Shown here: positions 23,286 to 35,439 of the stretch, in pieces
Numbering within the stretch: the stretch's first letter is position 1
How the letters are laid out: every line of letters begins with the position of its first letter
From: Toxorhynchites rutilus septentrionalis
Lineage: Eukaryota; Arthropoda; Insecta; Diptera; Culicidae
Direction: 5' to 3'
Length of the DNA stretch: 64,000 bases
Assembly: GCF_029784135.1 (NCBI RefSeq)
Contig: NC_073745.1
Coordinates: 52,156,285-52,220,284, forward strand
The notes under the pieces: model-generated
What the model saw: the letters and a program-made list of their open reading frames with translations, nothing else
Databases searched by the model: none
What the model was told of the DNA's origin: nothing
Made by a program: the position numbers and the translations under genes

Positions 23286-26200
23286 TATCTCTGTTTGGCA
23301 TGGAATGTCTGAAAAGGCAATTTTGAAGGGTCGATTAGAAGATCAATCAATGAATAGTTCTGCGGTTGGACCCATGAACATTCACTTAGTAAGAAAACGT
23401 GAATTTTTGAAGATATAGATAACAAAAAAAAATTTAGGCGGGATACTATATTATTCAAATAGCAATTCGAATTTTGAGCGTTCATCATTAAAAAAAAATA
23501 GTAAAACTCACCGGAAGTTTGTTTTAAACCCGTTTACATGCTTATCCGTACTAGTGTTTTGAATGTCATCGAAACGCATAATAACGCGTGCGAAAGTATC
23601 TAAAATCAAAATACTTACCTTGCTGCTCGCAGCATCACAATACCGTGTAAATAAACTGCACCATAACAGGATATCATCTCCCCTGAAGTTACTGATAGTT
23701 TACTAGATTACTAATGTAATCTAGTGATCTATTACTAATGTGATCTAGTAAATAGTACTTATCTTTAGTAGTGATGTCAAAATGCACAAAACTGTTCTGA
23801 ATACTAATGATTTTGTAGCCCCTATTACAAATCTGGTCTAGTGTAATCCACAATTCTCTGGAGCTTGTAACATTCCACTGTCATCCTGTTCTCAAATCTG
23901 AATATATTTGCGGAAGCTTTCTTTTTTCTGTATTCTCTTTAGAATAACTTTTTCACATCTCCGAATAACATACATTAGCTAGGTATAACGAGTCTGAAGG
24001 ATCTGAGAATATCGAACCCGCAATCAACTGATTCCTTTTCCCATCTGCAAAAGTCAAACCCAACTGTAACGTTCTCCAGATCCATAACACATTCCATCGC
24101 GTTGTCGTACAAATTTAACATTTCCCCGAGCTAAATATGCCAAAAGCATCCGTCAAGTGGCAAGCCAACCATACATTTATCATACCAAAATGGAAGCAGC
24201 TATTCCGGACATGAAACCACGAAAAGACGTGAGTAAGAGATCTCTGTAAAGATGACATGCAATGCATACCGTCCCGCTCGCCATCCCCATGACTTTCCCA
24301 CCCATTGCAACCCCTATTCGAGATTCGTTCATTCAGCATGCGATTTGACGAGAACGAGAAAAAATATAAATCTCTTCCTAAGTCAAGCATCTCATCGTTC
24401 GTCGCTTGTAACAAATGTGAAGGGACCGCTGTAATATCAGAGCGCGGTATAAGGTATACATACCCATAAAGAAAACCGGGCTCTCGGAAACTGCAACTCC
24501 TTTTTTCCTTTGCATTTTGCGACCATTTACTAGAACCAATGCATGGGAACGATCCCGTTGGGATTGCAGAATTGTCGATTCTGTCCGTAGAAAAGTGCAG
24601 AGGAAACGGAAGTGCATTTTCGGGGAAAATTCCGATAAACACAACGTGCCGAACGCAACGTTTGAGGGATTGCATCGGAGACGTACCTTTTTTCTTGCAC
24701 CACCCACTTACTACCTCTTTCGTCAACATTTTCACGTTTAGTTGAACCTGTAGATCGATTTTTGATTCCATTCAAATGAGTCTATCTCCACCGGAGAACA
24801 TTTCTCACTTTTTTCCCAATTCTATCGTTACACAATCCGACCATCGTGTGTTGGAACGGTTCTGTTCCACTTTTAGTTGGAAATTGAAGCTTTGCATCAT
24901 AAAAGGGATGCAAATTACTCGTCGGGTTGTTGCAATACCACAAAGGAAACTGCTTGATCAGGTGGGAAACGTGTTCGATTCCCAAATCGATTCCAATCAA
25001 TCGTTTGTCGTTCGTTCCTTTGGTTCGCGTGGTATCTAATCGCTGTTCCAACATTTGCCAACAAACAAGCTTTGCACTGGGGGAGACGTGGATCACGGTA
25101 ATTATTCGGAAGAATCTGTAATAATTCATTGCTCGAGCAGACGCCATGAATTCATGGCAGCTTAATTTGTGTGCTGAATGTAAATAACGCCCTCCTTTCG
25201 CCAACTATTAAGCTGAAGTTTTGGTGCTTACAAGCGTTAAAACCTCTTCTTCCCGTGTCCCACACCATCTCGCATGCACGCTAGTAAATCTCACCCATTT
25301 GAAAATGTGGAACTCAAAACAACATGACTTCTTGCCGAGCGCTCGCAAGTCAAGCCACACAAAGACATCTTCTGCAAGTCGGCTAATTAACATTCCTCAG
25401 ATAAGCCCCTACATCCCTTCATTATAAGTGAACTACATCCGGGTAGGAAAAGTTGTACAACTATAACCCCTCCCCTCAAAGCGCCTTATCTCCTCTCGGG
25501 CCAACCGACAACATTGTTCCGATCCGTGTGGGTGGGATAATCCCGACCGAGAGCGAGGGTTGAGCTGGGAAAAGTTTGACACGGAGAAGTGTTTTCCAGG
25601 ATAAATTACAGGAACAAAGTTGTCCCTGTCCCCATCCGAATGCAGCTCGTACGGCAGCCCACAGTTTATCTAAGTCCTGTGCAAACTGCTGGATGCGAAT
25701 GTACATTTGCATTTACTTAATGCTCCCCAACCACCTGAGCCATTATCCTGCGCCGTAGCCGATTCATGCTCTTTGAAGTTTCGAGCTGCAGATGATTCGA
25801 CGAATGGTAGCATTCAGATAATGAAGCGATGTTGGAATTGTACGAATTAATTTGAGATAGACAGAGTCAATTTGGTGTGGATACAGCGCCAGAAAGGCTG
25901 CCGAATTGGTTAGAAAACGTTAGATCAAAGTGTGTGATGGGGAAGTTTTAATCGATTGGAAACTGTCGTAGGTTATTGAAAAATTAATCAATTAGGAGTT
26001 CGCCCTGAGAGTTTGTTAGGAAGTAGTAGCATTGGAGTCACACAAAGTTGGACGGATTTACGAAGCACTCACTCATTTTCAAAATTTCTAGGTGAAAAAT
26101 TAACGTTGATAGTCGATTTCCAGCTTTCGAAAGTTTGAATATATCAACCTAATGATTCCTAATTTGAATATTTGGTTTCAGATGTCTCGTAATTACCTCT

Positions 26201-26733
26201 ATTTGTGCCGGATCAAATCTTTTTGAGACACTGATTGGAGACTTACTACAAAAAAGTTTAGCGCACTATGTTCGCTATGTTCGCGAGAATGTTGAACAAG
26301 TGTTCAAAATTTCCAGATTCCCATGTCCATCCCTATCCTTATCTCCATCCAAATCACTCCTTCCCATCCAGAATGCAATGTGTGGTGTAAGACACAACGA
26401 CAGACATCAGCATGAAACACATACAAACAAATATGTGCATATAATCGATCACTACCAATGTCATATTCTTAATTCCAAATCCAACCTTCAAGAGTGCGAA
26501 ATCAAAATAAAACCATCCGAGTGATTTAGAAGTTGCCTATGTGTGTTTTTTTTCAAATGTTGTAGGGCAACACGGGGTGATTTGGTCATACGGGGTGATT
26601 TGGACTACCCCTTTATCTCAAAAAGTATGGCTCAATTTGGATTTTTCATAATGTCATCTCCTTCTATTGTTGAACAGTATGTACCTACTTGGAAATACTT
26701 TGGTAAAATTTCACAAGTAGAGGTAAACGGTAG
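23286..26733. other. Long unrecognised stretch
   Basis: Positions 23690-23760 hold short palindromic words built on 'actagatta.taatgtaatct'. Positions about 24050-25760 are less AT-rich with several overlapping frames up to 218 codons (24115-24771), none with a domain I recognise and with comparable frames on both strands, so probably fortuitous. Positions about 26565-26610 carry two copies of 'cggggtgatttgg'. Host intron or regulatory DNA is possible. Confidence 0.35.
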
Positions 26734-26742
26734 CATGAACAC

Positions 26743-27017
26743 TTCTTCTTCTTGGATGGCTCTAACGTTCCAGTGGAACTTTTGCCTTCTCAACGTAGCA
26801 TTACTTGCGTCATTTTTATTAGTAATACTTGGTTGAGATTTCTATGCCGAATAACACGCCTTAAATGTACTCTGGAGTGGCAAGCTCTAGAATACGCGTG
26901 ACCACAGTGCAAGCCGCAAGAATATTCTTTGACGAAAAATCCCCCGAACACAACGGGAATCGAACCCGAACCCCCGGCATGATAGTGTGGGACGCTAACC
27001 ACTCGGCCACGGGAGCA
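26743..27017 (-). mobile_element. tRNA-derived SINE
   Basis: On the minus strand it opens TGCTCCCGTGGCCGAGTGGT (A box GTGGCCGAGTGG) and continues to GGGTTCGATTCCC (B box), the internal promoter of RNA polymerase III. An unrelated body follows that contains 'attcta.agcttgccactcc', and the element ends in (AAG)n. A 9-bp target duplication CATGAACAC flanks it (26734-26742 and 27018-27026). Length is 275 bp. It resembles the Feilai-like tRNA SINEs of mosquitoes; family name is inference. A diverged relative is at 45533-45750. It is not a functional tRNA gene. Confidence 0.9.
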
Positions 27018-27527
27018 CATGAACACAGCAAGCACTTTGATTGTTAGAGAATGTGAAATTTTTATCATGATCAATGTGAAATTTTCATCATGATCAAACA
27101 AACTTTTCGTGTATTGTGCAGTAAAGTTCTGGTCGCCTACAGAGAAGAAACAACTTGATGCAGCGAAACTCTTTTTCTTTTTTTTTTTATAATTCGTTTA
27201 TTTTTACAGGTTCAGTTACTTAAGTTTAAAGGAGCCGAATTCTTAAATATAATTTTAAAACTATATATATATAAACAATTTTCTTACATCTATGGTTAGT
27301 AAGGTGGAAAACCGATTACTCGCGGTGTACTCGAGTTTAGGAGAGTGACATATTTTTAGGAGAAGGATGGGATATAAGGAAATTGTAACAATGTTGATGA
27401 ACACTCAATTTATAAATCTATTCGTATATCTATAGTGTATTTACATTTCAACTTATTCTACTATTTATAGCAAGGGGACCAATTACCCGCAAAGGAAGGA
27501 AAGGAGGGTATAAGGATGTAGGGACAA

Positions 27528-30500
27528 TCACACACGAAGATCTATAGCTTTAAGGAAAACATATATATGGGACATGTAATCAAGGTCTAACCGAGCCAAC
27601 ACATCTCTCACCGGCACATTGGGCTGTCTTCCTCGGGCCCGAAGGGAGTTTTCTAAATTCGATCTGGCGACCAGATACACCTCGCACGACCAAACAATGT
27701 GCTCGATATCGTGATAACCTTGGCCACAAACGCAGAGATTGCTGCTGGCAAGATTGAAACGAAAGAGTAGTGCATCTAACGAACAGTGATTGGACATGAG
27801 TCGGGAGAAGGTGCGAATAAAGTCCCGACTCAATTCCAGACTTTTGAACCACGGTTTGAGGCTAACCTTAGGGATAATCGAGTGAAACCACCGGCCCAAT
27901 TCATCTTCATTCCACTTGCGTTGCCAGTTAGCGATGGTATTTTTGTGGACTAAAGAATAAAATTCATTGAAGGCGATTTGACGCTGATAAATATCGCCTT
28001 CAATTGCACCTACCTTTGCTAATGAGTCAGCCCTCTCATTACCCGGAATGGAGCAATGTGAAGGGGCCCAGATAAAGGTAATGACATACAGACTAGGGGG
28101 GCGTTGCTGATTAATGGTCAGCTGCATCCCAATAGGAAGTATCCCGTGTCGGCCACACGTACAGAGCATTGGAGACAGCAACATCCCAATTACGAAAACA
28201 CTTGTAATACTAACCTCGAGCCAACCGCGAGTAATCGGTTACATATTACTAACATAGATAATAAGAAAAATTGTATTGAACTCCCGGCCCCGTGAGGCTA
28301 ACGCCATATGAGCCTTTATAAAAATATATATTTTGGAAAAAAAAAAAAAGGTAATGACATAACAGCGTCTGGATAAAGCACTCAAAATTTCTCGTATTCT
28401 CTCAAGGAAGTACGGCGAGTGCTTTTCCGGCCTCACTGAACGGATAGCTTCGACAGAGCTAAGACTATCCGTTACAATGTAATAGTGTTCAACAGGTCGT
28501 GAGACGACGCTGTCCAGCGCCCAATGAATTGCTGCCAATTCAGCAATATACACTGAGCAAGGATTCTGAAGACTGTGTGAGGTGCTAAAAAATTCGTTGA
28601 ACACTCCAAATCCTGTGGACTCGTTTATAGTGGACCCATCAGTAAAGTACATATTATCACAATTGATACCCCCATACTTTTCATCGAAGATCGTTGGAGC
28701 GATCCTCGATCGTTGGTAATCTGAATATCCATGGATATCTTGCTTCATGGACAGATCAAAATGCACAGAGGAATTGATGTAGTCAGGGAAACAAACACGG
28801 TTGGGAATATACGAAGAAGGATCAACCTGCATGGAGATGAATTCATGATATGAACTCATGAATCCGGAGTGAAAATTTAGCTCGATCAGCTGCTCAAAAT
28901 TTCCGATCACCAATGGGTTCATGACCTTACACCGGATGAAGAACCGAAGAGATAATAAATTGATGCGATCTTTTAGTGGGAGTAGGCCTGCCAAAACCTC
29001 GAGACTCATGGTATGCGTTGAGGGCATACATCCCAACGCAATACGGAGACAAAGATACTGAATTCGCTCGAGTTTAATGAGGTGTGTTTTAGCAGCTGAT
29101 TGAAAACAGAAACTGCCATACTCCATCACTGAGAGAATAGTTGTTCGATACAACATTATAAGATCTTCTGGGTGGGCTCCCCACCAGGTGCCGGTAATTG
29201 TACGGAGAAAGTTTATTCTTTGTTGACATTTTTTACTCAGATACCTAATATGGGCCCCCCAAGTACATTTGGAGTCGAACCAGACCCCAAGATACTTGAA
29301 TGACATAGCATGAGTGATCGGTTTACCCAAAAGTTGAAGCTTTGGTTTTGCTGGTCTATGCTTCCTAGAAAAAACCACCATCTCTGTTTTCTCCGTGGAG
29401 AATTCGATCCCTAGCCCAATGGCCCAGGTTGAAAAAATGTTCAAAGTATCTTGTAAGGGTCCTTGCAGGTCGGATTCGTTTGGTCCTACGACAGACACCA
29501 CTCCATCATCTGCAAGTTGTCTTAGGCTGCAATTTTGTGTAAGGCAATTGTCGATAGAAGTTGTACAAAAGGGGGCTTAAACATGAGCCCTGGGGGAGGC
29601 CCATGTAAGAGACCCGACTCACTGCCGAATCTCCGTGAGAAAAGTTCAAATGTTTCTCACAAAGCAAGTTATATAACATATTATTCAATAGAGGCGGCAG
29701 ACCCCGAGAGTGTAATTTGTCCGACAAAACCTCTATTGAAACAGAATCGAAGGCCCCCTTTATGTCCAAGAATACTGAAGCCATTTGTTTTTTTTTTCGG
29801 CGTAAGCCATTTGAATTTCTGAAGAAAGCAACGCAAGACAATCATTCGTCCCCTTGCCCCTGCGGAACCCATATTGTGTATCTGAGAGTAGGCCATTCGT
29901 TTCAACCCATCGATCAAGGCGAAACAAGATCATTTTCTCCAACAATTTCCGTATACAAGACAGCATTGCTATTGGGCGGTACGAATTGAAGTCGGACGCG
30001 GGTTTTCCGGGTTTTTGAATAGCTATAACTCGTACTTGTCTCCAATCATCTGGAACAATATTATTCTCCAGAAACCGATTGAATAAATTCAACAAGCGAT
30101 GTTTCGCCACATCAGGGAGGTTTTTCAGCAAGTTGAACTTTATTCTATCCGATCCCGGAGCAGAATTGTTACATGAAAGGAGAGCAAGAGAGAATTCTAC
30201 CATCGAAAACTCGGAATCAAGATCGCACCTATCTTGTGAAATATCTCGAACAATTTTTTGCACAGGAGCGGAATCAGGACAAACCTTCCGTGCAAAATTA
30301 AAAATCCATCGATGTGAATATTCTTCGCTTTCATTCGTTGAAGAGCGATTTCTCATGTTTCGAGCCACTTTCCATAATTTTTTCATTGACGTTTCTCGTG
30401 ACAAACCTCCCACGAAATTTCGCCAATAAGCACGTTTTTTCCCTTTGATTAAGTTTTTAAATTGATCTTCAAGGGCTAAATACGTTTGAAAATGTTCAGG

Positions 30501-31464
30501 GGTTCCACGTTTCCGAAAAGCTTTAAATGCATTCGATTTTTCTACATAAAGCTTGGAACATTGGCTATCCCACCATAGATTGGGACGCCTTCGGGAAATG
30601 GTGGAACCTGGGATGGGTTTCGCTTGAGCGCGAACCGCGCTGTCATAGATCAAACGAGAAAGGAAGTTATACTCCTCCAATGGAGGTAAACCATCTCTGG
30701 AATTGATGGTTAGAGCAATCGCGTCCGCATATTTTTTCCAGTCAATGTGTCTTGTGAGGTCATATGCCATGTTTATAGATTCAGAAGAATTCAACCCAAT
30801 GGTGATGGAAATTTTGATTGACAAGTGATCACTACCGTTGGGGTCCTGGATTACATTCCACTTGCAATCTAACGGTAGTGAATTCGAGCAAAGCGAGAGG
30901 TCAAGAGCACTTGGGTAGCAGGAGGTTTAGGTACACGTGTTGTTTCCCCAGTGTTGAAAACGGTCATATTGAAGCTGTTACAAAGGTCATATATCAACAA
31001 TGAACGATTGTCGTCGTACTGTTCCCCCCAGGCAGTTCCGTGAGAGTTGAAGTCTCCCAAGATCAATCGTGGCTCAGGAAGGAGTGAGCACATGTCATCA
31101 AGTTGTTTGCGGCTAACCGCAGCTCTCGGAGGCCAATACAAGCTGACAATACAGAGGTCTTTGCCTCTGATGTTTGCATGACAAGCAACAGCTTCGATCC
31201 CTCCAATAGGTGGAGTTCAATTCTAAAAAATGAGTGGCACTTATTGATGCCCAAAAGCACCCCTCCGTATCTATCCAAGCGTATAATATTAAAATCGTGG
31301 AAAGAGATATCATCTCGCGAAGAAAGCCAAGTTTCGGACAGAGCAAAAACATCACAATTGAAGTTATGAATTAAAATTTTGAATGTATCCAATTTAGGGA
31401 TAAGACTACGACAATTCCACTGTAAAACAGTGATATCTCCGACCTCTCTATTTGAATTAGACAT
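27528..31464 (-). pseudogene. LINE ORF2 (endonuclease, RT, RNase H), frameshifted
   Basis: Start ATG at 31464 overlaps the ORF1 stop. The endonuclease is visible as VLQWNCRSLIPKLD, ALSETWLSS and LILGDFNSHGTAWG. The RT is visible as FLDIKGAFDSVS, YMGLPQGSCLSPLLYNFY and LADDGVVSVV (catalytic Asp pair kept, Tyr of YADD replaced by Leu). The RNase H is visible as YFTDGSTIN, YIAELAAIHWAL, VTDSLSSVEAI and GNERADSLAKV, with all four acidic residues. A CCHC motif (CVCGQGYHDIEHIVWSC) lies near the end. Frameshifts occur near 31260, 30905, 29790 (T-run) and 29550, and a 258-bp insertion sits at 28089. Domain order is as in I-type elements. Confidence 0.88.
28089..28346 (+). mobile_element. Truncated retroelement tail inserted in LINE ORF2
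   Basis: Flanked by the 15-bp duplication AAAGGTAATGACATA (28074-28088 and 28347-28361) with a 13-base A tail at the right end. Part of it ('ctcgagccaaccgcgagtaa') matches the 3' untranslated region of the host LINE family, but the end ('ggccccgtgaggctaacgcc') differs, so it comes from a related subfamily. Removing it restores the RNase H reading CYVITFIWAPSHCSIPGNER exactly. Confidence 0.92.
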
Positions 31465-33028
31465 CAAGAGAGATAATCATTGCAAGGAGGGGCCATGTTT
31501 GCATCAATTGTTGCAAAATTGTCTTTAATACTGGAAGCATTGAGATGACAAGGGTTCTGATGGAGTCAGAAACATTAAAACACTTGAAGATTTGGTCCAA
31601 AAGGTCAGACAACTTTATAAATCCCGATTGGGAAGTTGAACTGGACGGAATAACAGGGACAGTTGGGGTTTTTGATGTCCCCTCGAGTGCTGGGCCATTC
31701 GAAGGTGAATTATTCCCACGGAAACCAGGAGGAACCTGATTTTGCTTGTCCGCTGCACTCGATTTTTTAGGCATGCTAACAGGGGGTATCACCGGAGGGG
31801 CTTGTCCTTGAACTTTGGGAGTGGTCACATTTTTGCGCCGGGGATTCCCTTGGAAAATGAACGGTGTGCCCCCGTTAGCTGTGTCCGCTTCTATTTCGTC
31901 AACGGGCAACGTGGCGAAGACATTTTGTGTGTTGATTGGTTGTTGTTGTTGGGCCAGTGGAGAAGCGCCCTTTAAAATATCCGCAAAAGTGCGTTTCGAG
32001 CGTTCCTTCAAAAAGCGCTTCTGTTTCTCCCAGCGACTCTTGTAATTTTCACAAACTGAGAGCTCGTGTGGGGATCCCCCGCAATATGGACATTTATGCT
32101 CAGTCTCACTGCAGGATTTCCCTTCATGTTGCTCTCCGCAAGTGGCACAGCGCTCCTTGTTGGCACAATAATCCGAAGTGTGACCAACTGACTTGCATTT
32201 GTTGCAAGTCATGGGCTTTGGCACGAAGAGTCGCACAGGTAGTCTCAATTTGTCCACCATAACGTAGTCAGGGAGGGCGGCACCAGCAAAGGTGACTCGA
32301 AACGAGTCGGACGGCGTAAATTTAGTTTGGTCCCCATCATGGGAAAGTTTCCCGAGTTGGCGACAGTCCAAGATTTTCACTTCCATTGAGGGAAGCTTCT
32401 TGAACTTGCCTTTTCCTTCTGCTTTTATTTGTTCGCTCGTCAGACCCGTTTCAGTTATCACCCCCTCAATTTCTACGTTATGGGAGGGTATAAATGTTCT
32501 ATATTCGAGAGTGAAATGTTGATCAGCAACAATCTCGTTTGCGTGTTTCCGTTCATTTACGACAACTCGCAATTTGTTCGGTCTAACCCTGCGAATTTCA
32601 GATACAGAAGTGTATCTGGCCAGATCTTTCATGATCTGAATCACGTTAAGGTTTTTTCCTTTTGGTTTTGGCCGGAGGAAAACAACCCACGGGCCAGTTC
32701 CAGGTGCATCTTCTGGATAAACTCTGACACGTGGAGCGGAGACAACAGAGGGAGAAGACGAGGACGAGGACGAGGACGAGGATTGGGTTGGATCGGAAAC
32801 ATCAGAAGGGGGAAGCGAAATCGATGATGGGAGAGGGGGAGTGGAAGTAACAGTGGGTTCAAAAGGGAGGCTTGCTATTTTCTTAGAGGGGGGCTTGGTA
32901 GGATGAGTGGATTCGTCCCCAGAAGAATTATCTTCCTTATGAGGGACTCGTTTATGTTTTTTCCCAGATCTTATATGAGATTCATTATCGGAGATCTCCA
33001 TCTCTGGAGATCCTCCACTATTCTCCAT
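31457..33028 (-). CDS. LINE ORF1, gag-like RNA-binding protein
   Basis: 523 codons, intact, starting at the first ATG of the frame (33028). Such proteins coat the retrotransposon RNA and form the ribonucleoprotein particle. Residues 1-100 are low-complexity, with a Ser tract at 83-94. Residues 110-270 form a folded domain (GPWVVFLRP, then VMVDKLRLPVRLFVPKPMTC). Three zinc knuckles follow: CNKCKSVGHTSDYC (275-288), CATCGEQHEGKSC (294-306) and CPYCGGSPHELSVC (313-326), then a basic segment WEKQKRFLKERSKRTF. The stop overlaps the ORF2 start in the string ATGTCTAA (31457-31464), so ORF2 is probably reached by termination-reinitiation. The frame being whole while ORF2 is broken suggests modest age. 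Confidence 0.9.
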   Translation of the reverse strand: MENSGGSPEMEISDNESHIRSGKKHKRVPHKEDNSSGDESTHPTKPPSKKIASLPFEPTVTSTPPLPSSISLPPSDVSDPTQSSSSSSSSSSPSVVSAPRVRVYPEDAPGTGPWVVFLRPKPKGKNLNVIQIMKDLARYTSVSEIRRVRPNKLRVVVNERKHANEIVADQHFTLEYRTFIPSHNVEIEGVITETGLTSEQIKAEGKGKFKKLPSMEVKILDCRQLGKLSHDGDQTKFTPSDSFRVTFAGAALPDYVMVDKLRLPVRLFVPKPMTCNKCKSVGHTSDYCANKERCATCGEQHEGKSCSETEHKCPYCGGSPHELSVCENYKSRWEKQKRFLKERSKRTFADILKGASPLAQQQQPINTQNVFATLPVDEIEADTANGGTPFIFQGNPRRKNVTTPKVQGQAPPVIPPVSMPKKSSAADKQNQVPPGFRGNNSPSNGPALEGTSKTPTVPVIPSSSTSQSGFIKLSDLLDQIFKCFNVSDSIRTLVISMLPVLKTILQQLMQTWPLLAMIISLDV

Positions 33029-33551
33029 TTTACAAAAATTTCTGTCTTATTTCTAAATTATTATTGATTTTAACAATAATCTTAAAAAAAAATTGCAAAA
33101 AAAAAATTATGATAATAATATCAAACAATGAACAAATGAATTGAATAATAATATTAATAATAAATATGTGTACCTTAATATATAAGTTGTTCCAATAATG
33201 CGCTCTACTTCCCTAATCAGGGAGAGACAGAGGCTACGCGCTACGGAGACAACACAATAGCGCAAGAATAGCTTACGCAGCCACGTGATGATGAATCCCG
33301 TTTGCGACAGTCACGCGATGGCGATCCCGTTATGCCGAATCAGTTCAACAGCCGTAATCCGGCTCGCTGCAAGAGCGCTGCTTCCTTTGTTCCTTCGTTC
33401 CACTTCACAAAAGGTCAGGTGAGCAAGCGGACAGCAATGACCTTCACTCGTACACGATTCACTCGTACCAATAGCACAATAGCAAAAGTGGCAACGCACA
33501 ATACCGACACTGAACTTTACTCGTCAAGAGTTGGATAGCGAATGAAACTCT

Positions 33552-34333
33552 AAGTTTGATTACAATGAATGAAATTAATTGCATTTTAATTTTTGCATGT
33601 TGTGTGGGTGAATTGGCCATACAGGCTTGAAGCTTTTCTTTGGTCTAATTGATTCCAGATGGCGCGGAATTACAAAAAAGTACGGACAGACAACGTTGGA
33701 ATGAGGAGAGCTTGAAAGAGCAGCACAGGCCATCAACGACGGATTTTCTTTGACCTAGCATCGAAAGTGTTGAAAATGCTCGAATAACAGTGAAAAGATC
33801 CATGCAGAATTCGAGATGGTCACAATCCAATGTTTCTGGTCTGGAATCTGGCCAAGACACCTGGTATCGATCCCAGAACACTGTTACTGATAATCAAATT
33901 TCAATGTCATATGAAATAGAAGTCATGTAAATAATTCAAGAGGGTAAAACTATTTTTGACGAACTTCAAAAAAACTAAAAAATAAATAAAAGTACAAAAT
34001 TTAGATATTGCAAGTTAAAGTTTTCTTTGTGAATAGAAAAAGAGTACTAAATTTTTTTTCTCAGTGTATATTTTCTCATTTTTAATCATCAATACTGCAT
34101 AACTCTTTCTAAGACACTATTTTGGTACGACTCATAGTTTCATAGATAGATATATCGAAGATTTCTCTTACTACAATCGATACGCCCTCTCCAAAAATTA
34201 CACTTGAGTCAAAAAATTTCCAAATGCTGTGGAAAACTCATATTTCCTCCAACCCAAACAGAATACAAGCTTTCATTCGAATCAAAAATACTTGGGTTGT
34301 GTCATTTGTTGATTTCATTTGGAATTGCTCATA

Positions 34334-34335
<2 letters not shown>
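33552..34335. other. No recognised gene
   Basis: AT-rich with a few GC-rich patches around 33650-33880. No domain, RNA gene or repeat family recognised. Confidence 0.4.
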
Positions 34336-34370
<35 letters not shown>

Positions 34371-34700
34371 GGAGTGATGTCTCTCTGTCTTTCTGTTTTT
34401 CAGTCTGTCTGATTCTTATGGACTCGGAAACTACGGAACCGATTGACATGAAAATTTGTATGTAGGGGTTTTTGGGGTCGGGGAAGGTTCTTATGATAGC
34501 TCGAGACCTCTCCCCCTCTCTAAGGGGGGGCTGCCATACAAATGAAACACAAATTTCTGCATTACTCGAGAATTAATCAAACAAACGAAACCAGATTTGG
34601 CATGTGAAGGTTTTAGGGTGCAATAAATGTTTCTACAGTGAATAGACACTCCACATCCAATATTGGATATGAAAATATCCTACTAATGGTGAAGAATAGT
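34336..34700. repeat. (TA)n tract followed by a dispersed repeat
   Basis: A (TA)15 run at 34336-34365 is followed by 'aaaaatggagtgatgtctct' and 'ctgtctg' words, then 'tggactcggaaactacggaa' and 'ctctaaggggggctgccata'. Starting next to a TA microsatellite and with the 'rtg..aaccgat.gacatgaaaat' style of wording, it looks like the edge of a common interspersed element. The class is not determined. Confidence 0.45.
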
Positions 34701-35439
34701 CTTCAGGAGCTTTCCTGCTAGTTGCACCGACATCTTTCCAGATTTTTACTCGATACTCGAAGCCCACCAGTGGTTAATGCTAACTCGATAACCACTTGTT
34801 AATTGCACTTGATTAAACAATCACAAAACCAAATGTATTTGGTCGCAGTGTTATATGGATGGAACACATAAAAATATACTCTTTCTCTTGAACGTTTTTA
34901 TCAATTCCCAGGGGAACTGGGAGATTATTTTCCAGCAACAATAACATCTTTCCGGAATGTTTTCGACGCTGGATGCGAACGAAACTAGTTCCGCGCCTGT
35001 ATATGTGTGTGTGGCGGCTGCTCCGATGCCCCAAGCGGAACTGTTTGTGGCATCACTCTCCCTTCTGATGGATTCCGTTTTGGCCTTAGGTGCACAAACA
35101 GGATCTTGATGATACCGTTCATCAGCGCTTTAACGATGAACGAAGTAAGCTTCACCACAACAGCGACAACATGCTCCAATCGCTGTTCAATTATAACTGC
35201 GTGGATTTCCGAACGGCGCTCGCTTATATACCGATTAGTGATTTCAATAGCCTGTTTTGAAAGCAATTTTAAGGCTATTGAATTTGGATGAAAAAGTAAC
35301 AAGTATATAACGCGTAGACATTTTATCTTTCGAATGAAGTGTTTATCATACTATTTCGTTCGGTTGTTAGAATGATTTTTGTTTTTGTTTTTGATTGAAT
35401 GAAACAATTTTCGAATTCAATTGAATTCAACTAGTTAAG
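34701..35439. other. No recognised gene
   Basis: A less AT-rich patch at 34980-35290 has overlapping frames of about 100 codons on both strands with no recognisable domain. I treat them as fortuitous. Confidence 0.35.

Larger units (their letters stand above)
27173..33543 (-). mobile_element. Near full-length I-type LINE
   Basis: On the minus strand: a 5' region rich in CG (33543-33029), an intact gag-like ORF1, then ORF2 with endonuclease, reverse transcriptase and RNase H, then a 3' untranslated region and poly(A) (oligo-T at about 27173-27191). The 8-bp GAAACTCT occurs at both flanks (27165-27172 and 33544-33551), a likely target duplication, giving a 6371-bp element. The RNase H domain and triple CCHC gag place it near the I clade. 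A 258-bp retroelement fragment lies in ORF2. Two shorter copies of its 3' end occur at 7403-7633 and 22381-23062. Confidence 0.88.

Noticed and set aside
24115..25204. Cluster of frames of 110-218 codons on both strands
   Set aside because: Comparable open frames occur in several overlapping frames on both strands, typical of chance in a locally GC-richer stretch; no domain seen.
26940..27017. Apparent tRNA gene on the minus strand
   Set aside because: A and B boxes are present, but the sequence continues into a SINE body with an (AAG)n tail and a target duplication, so it is a SINE head.
34985..35302. 105-codon minus frame as a gene
   Set aside because: It overlaps an equally open plus-strand frame and has no recognisable motif.
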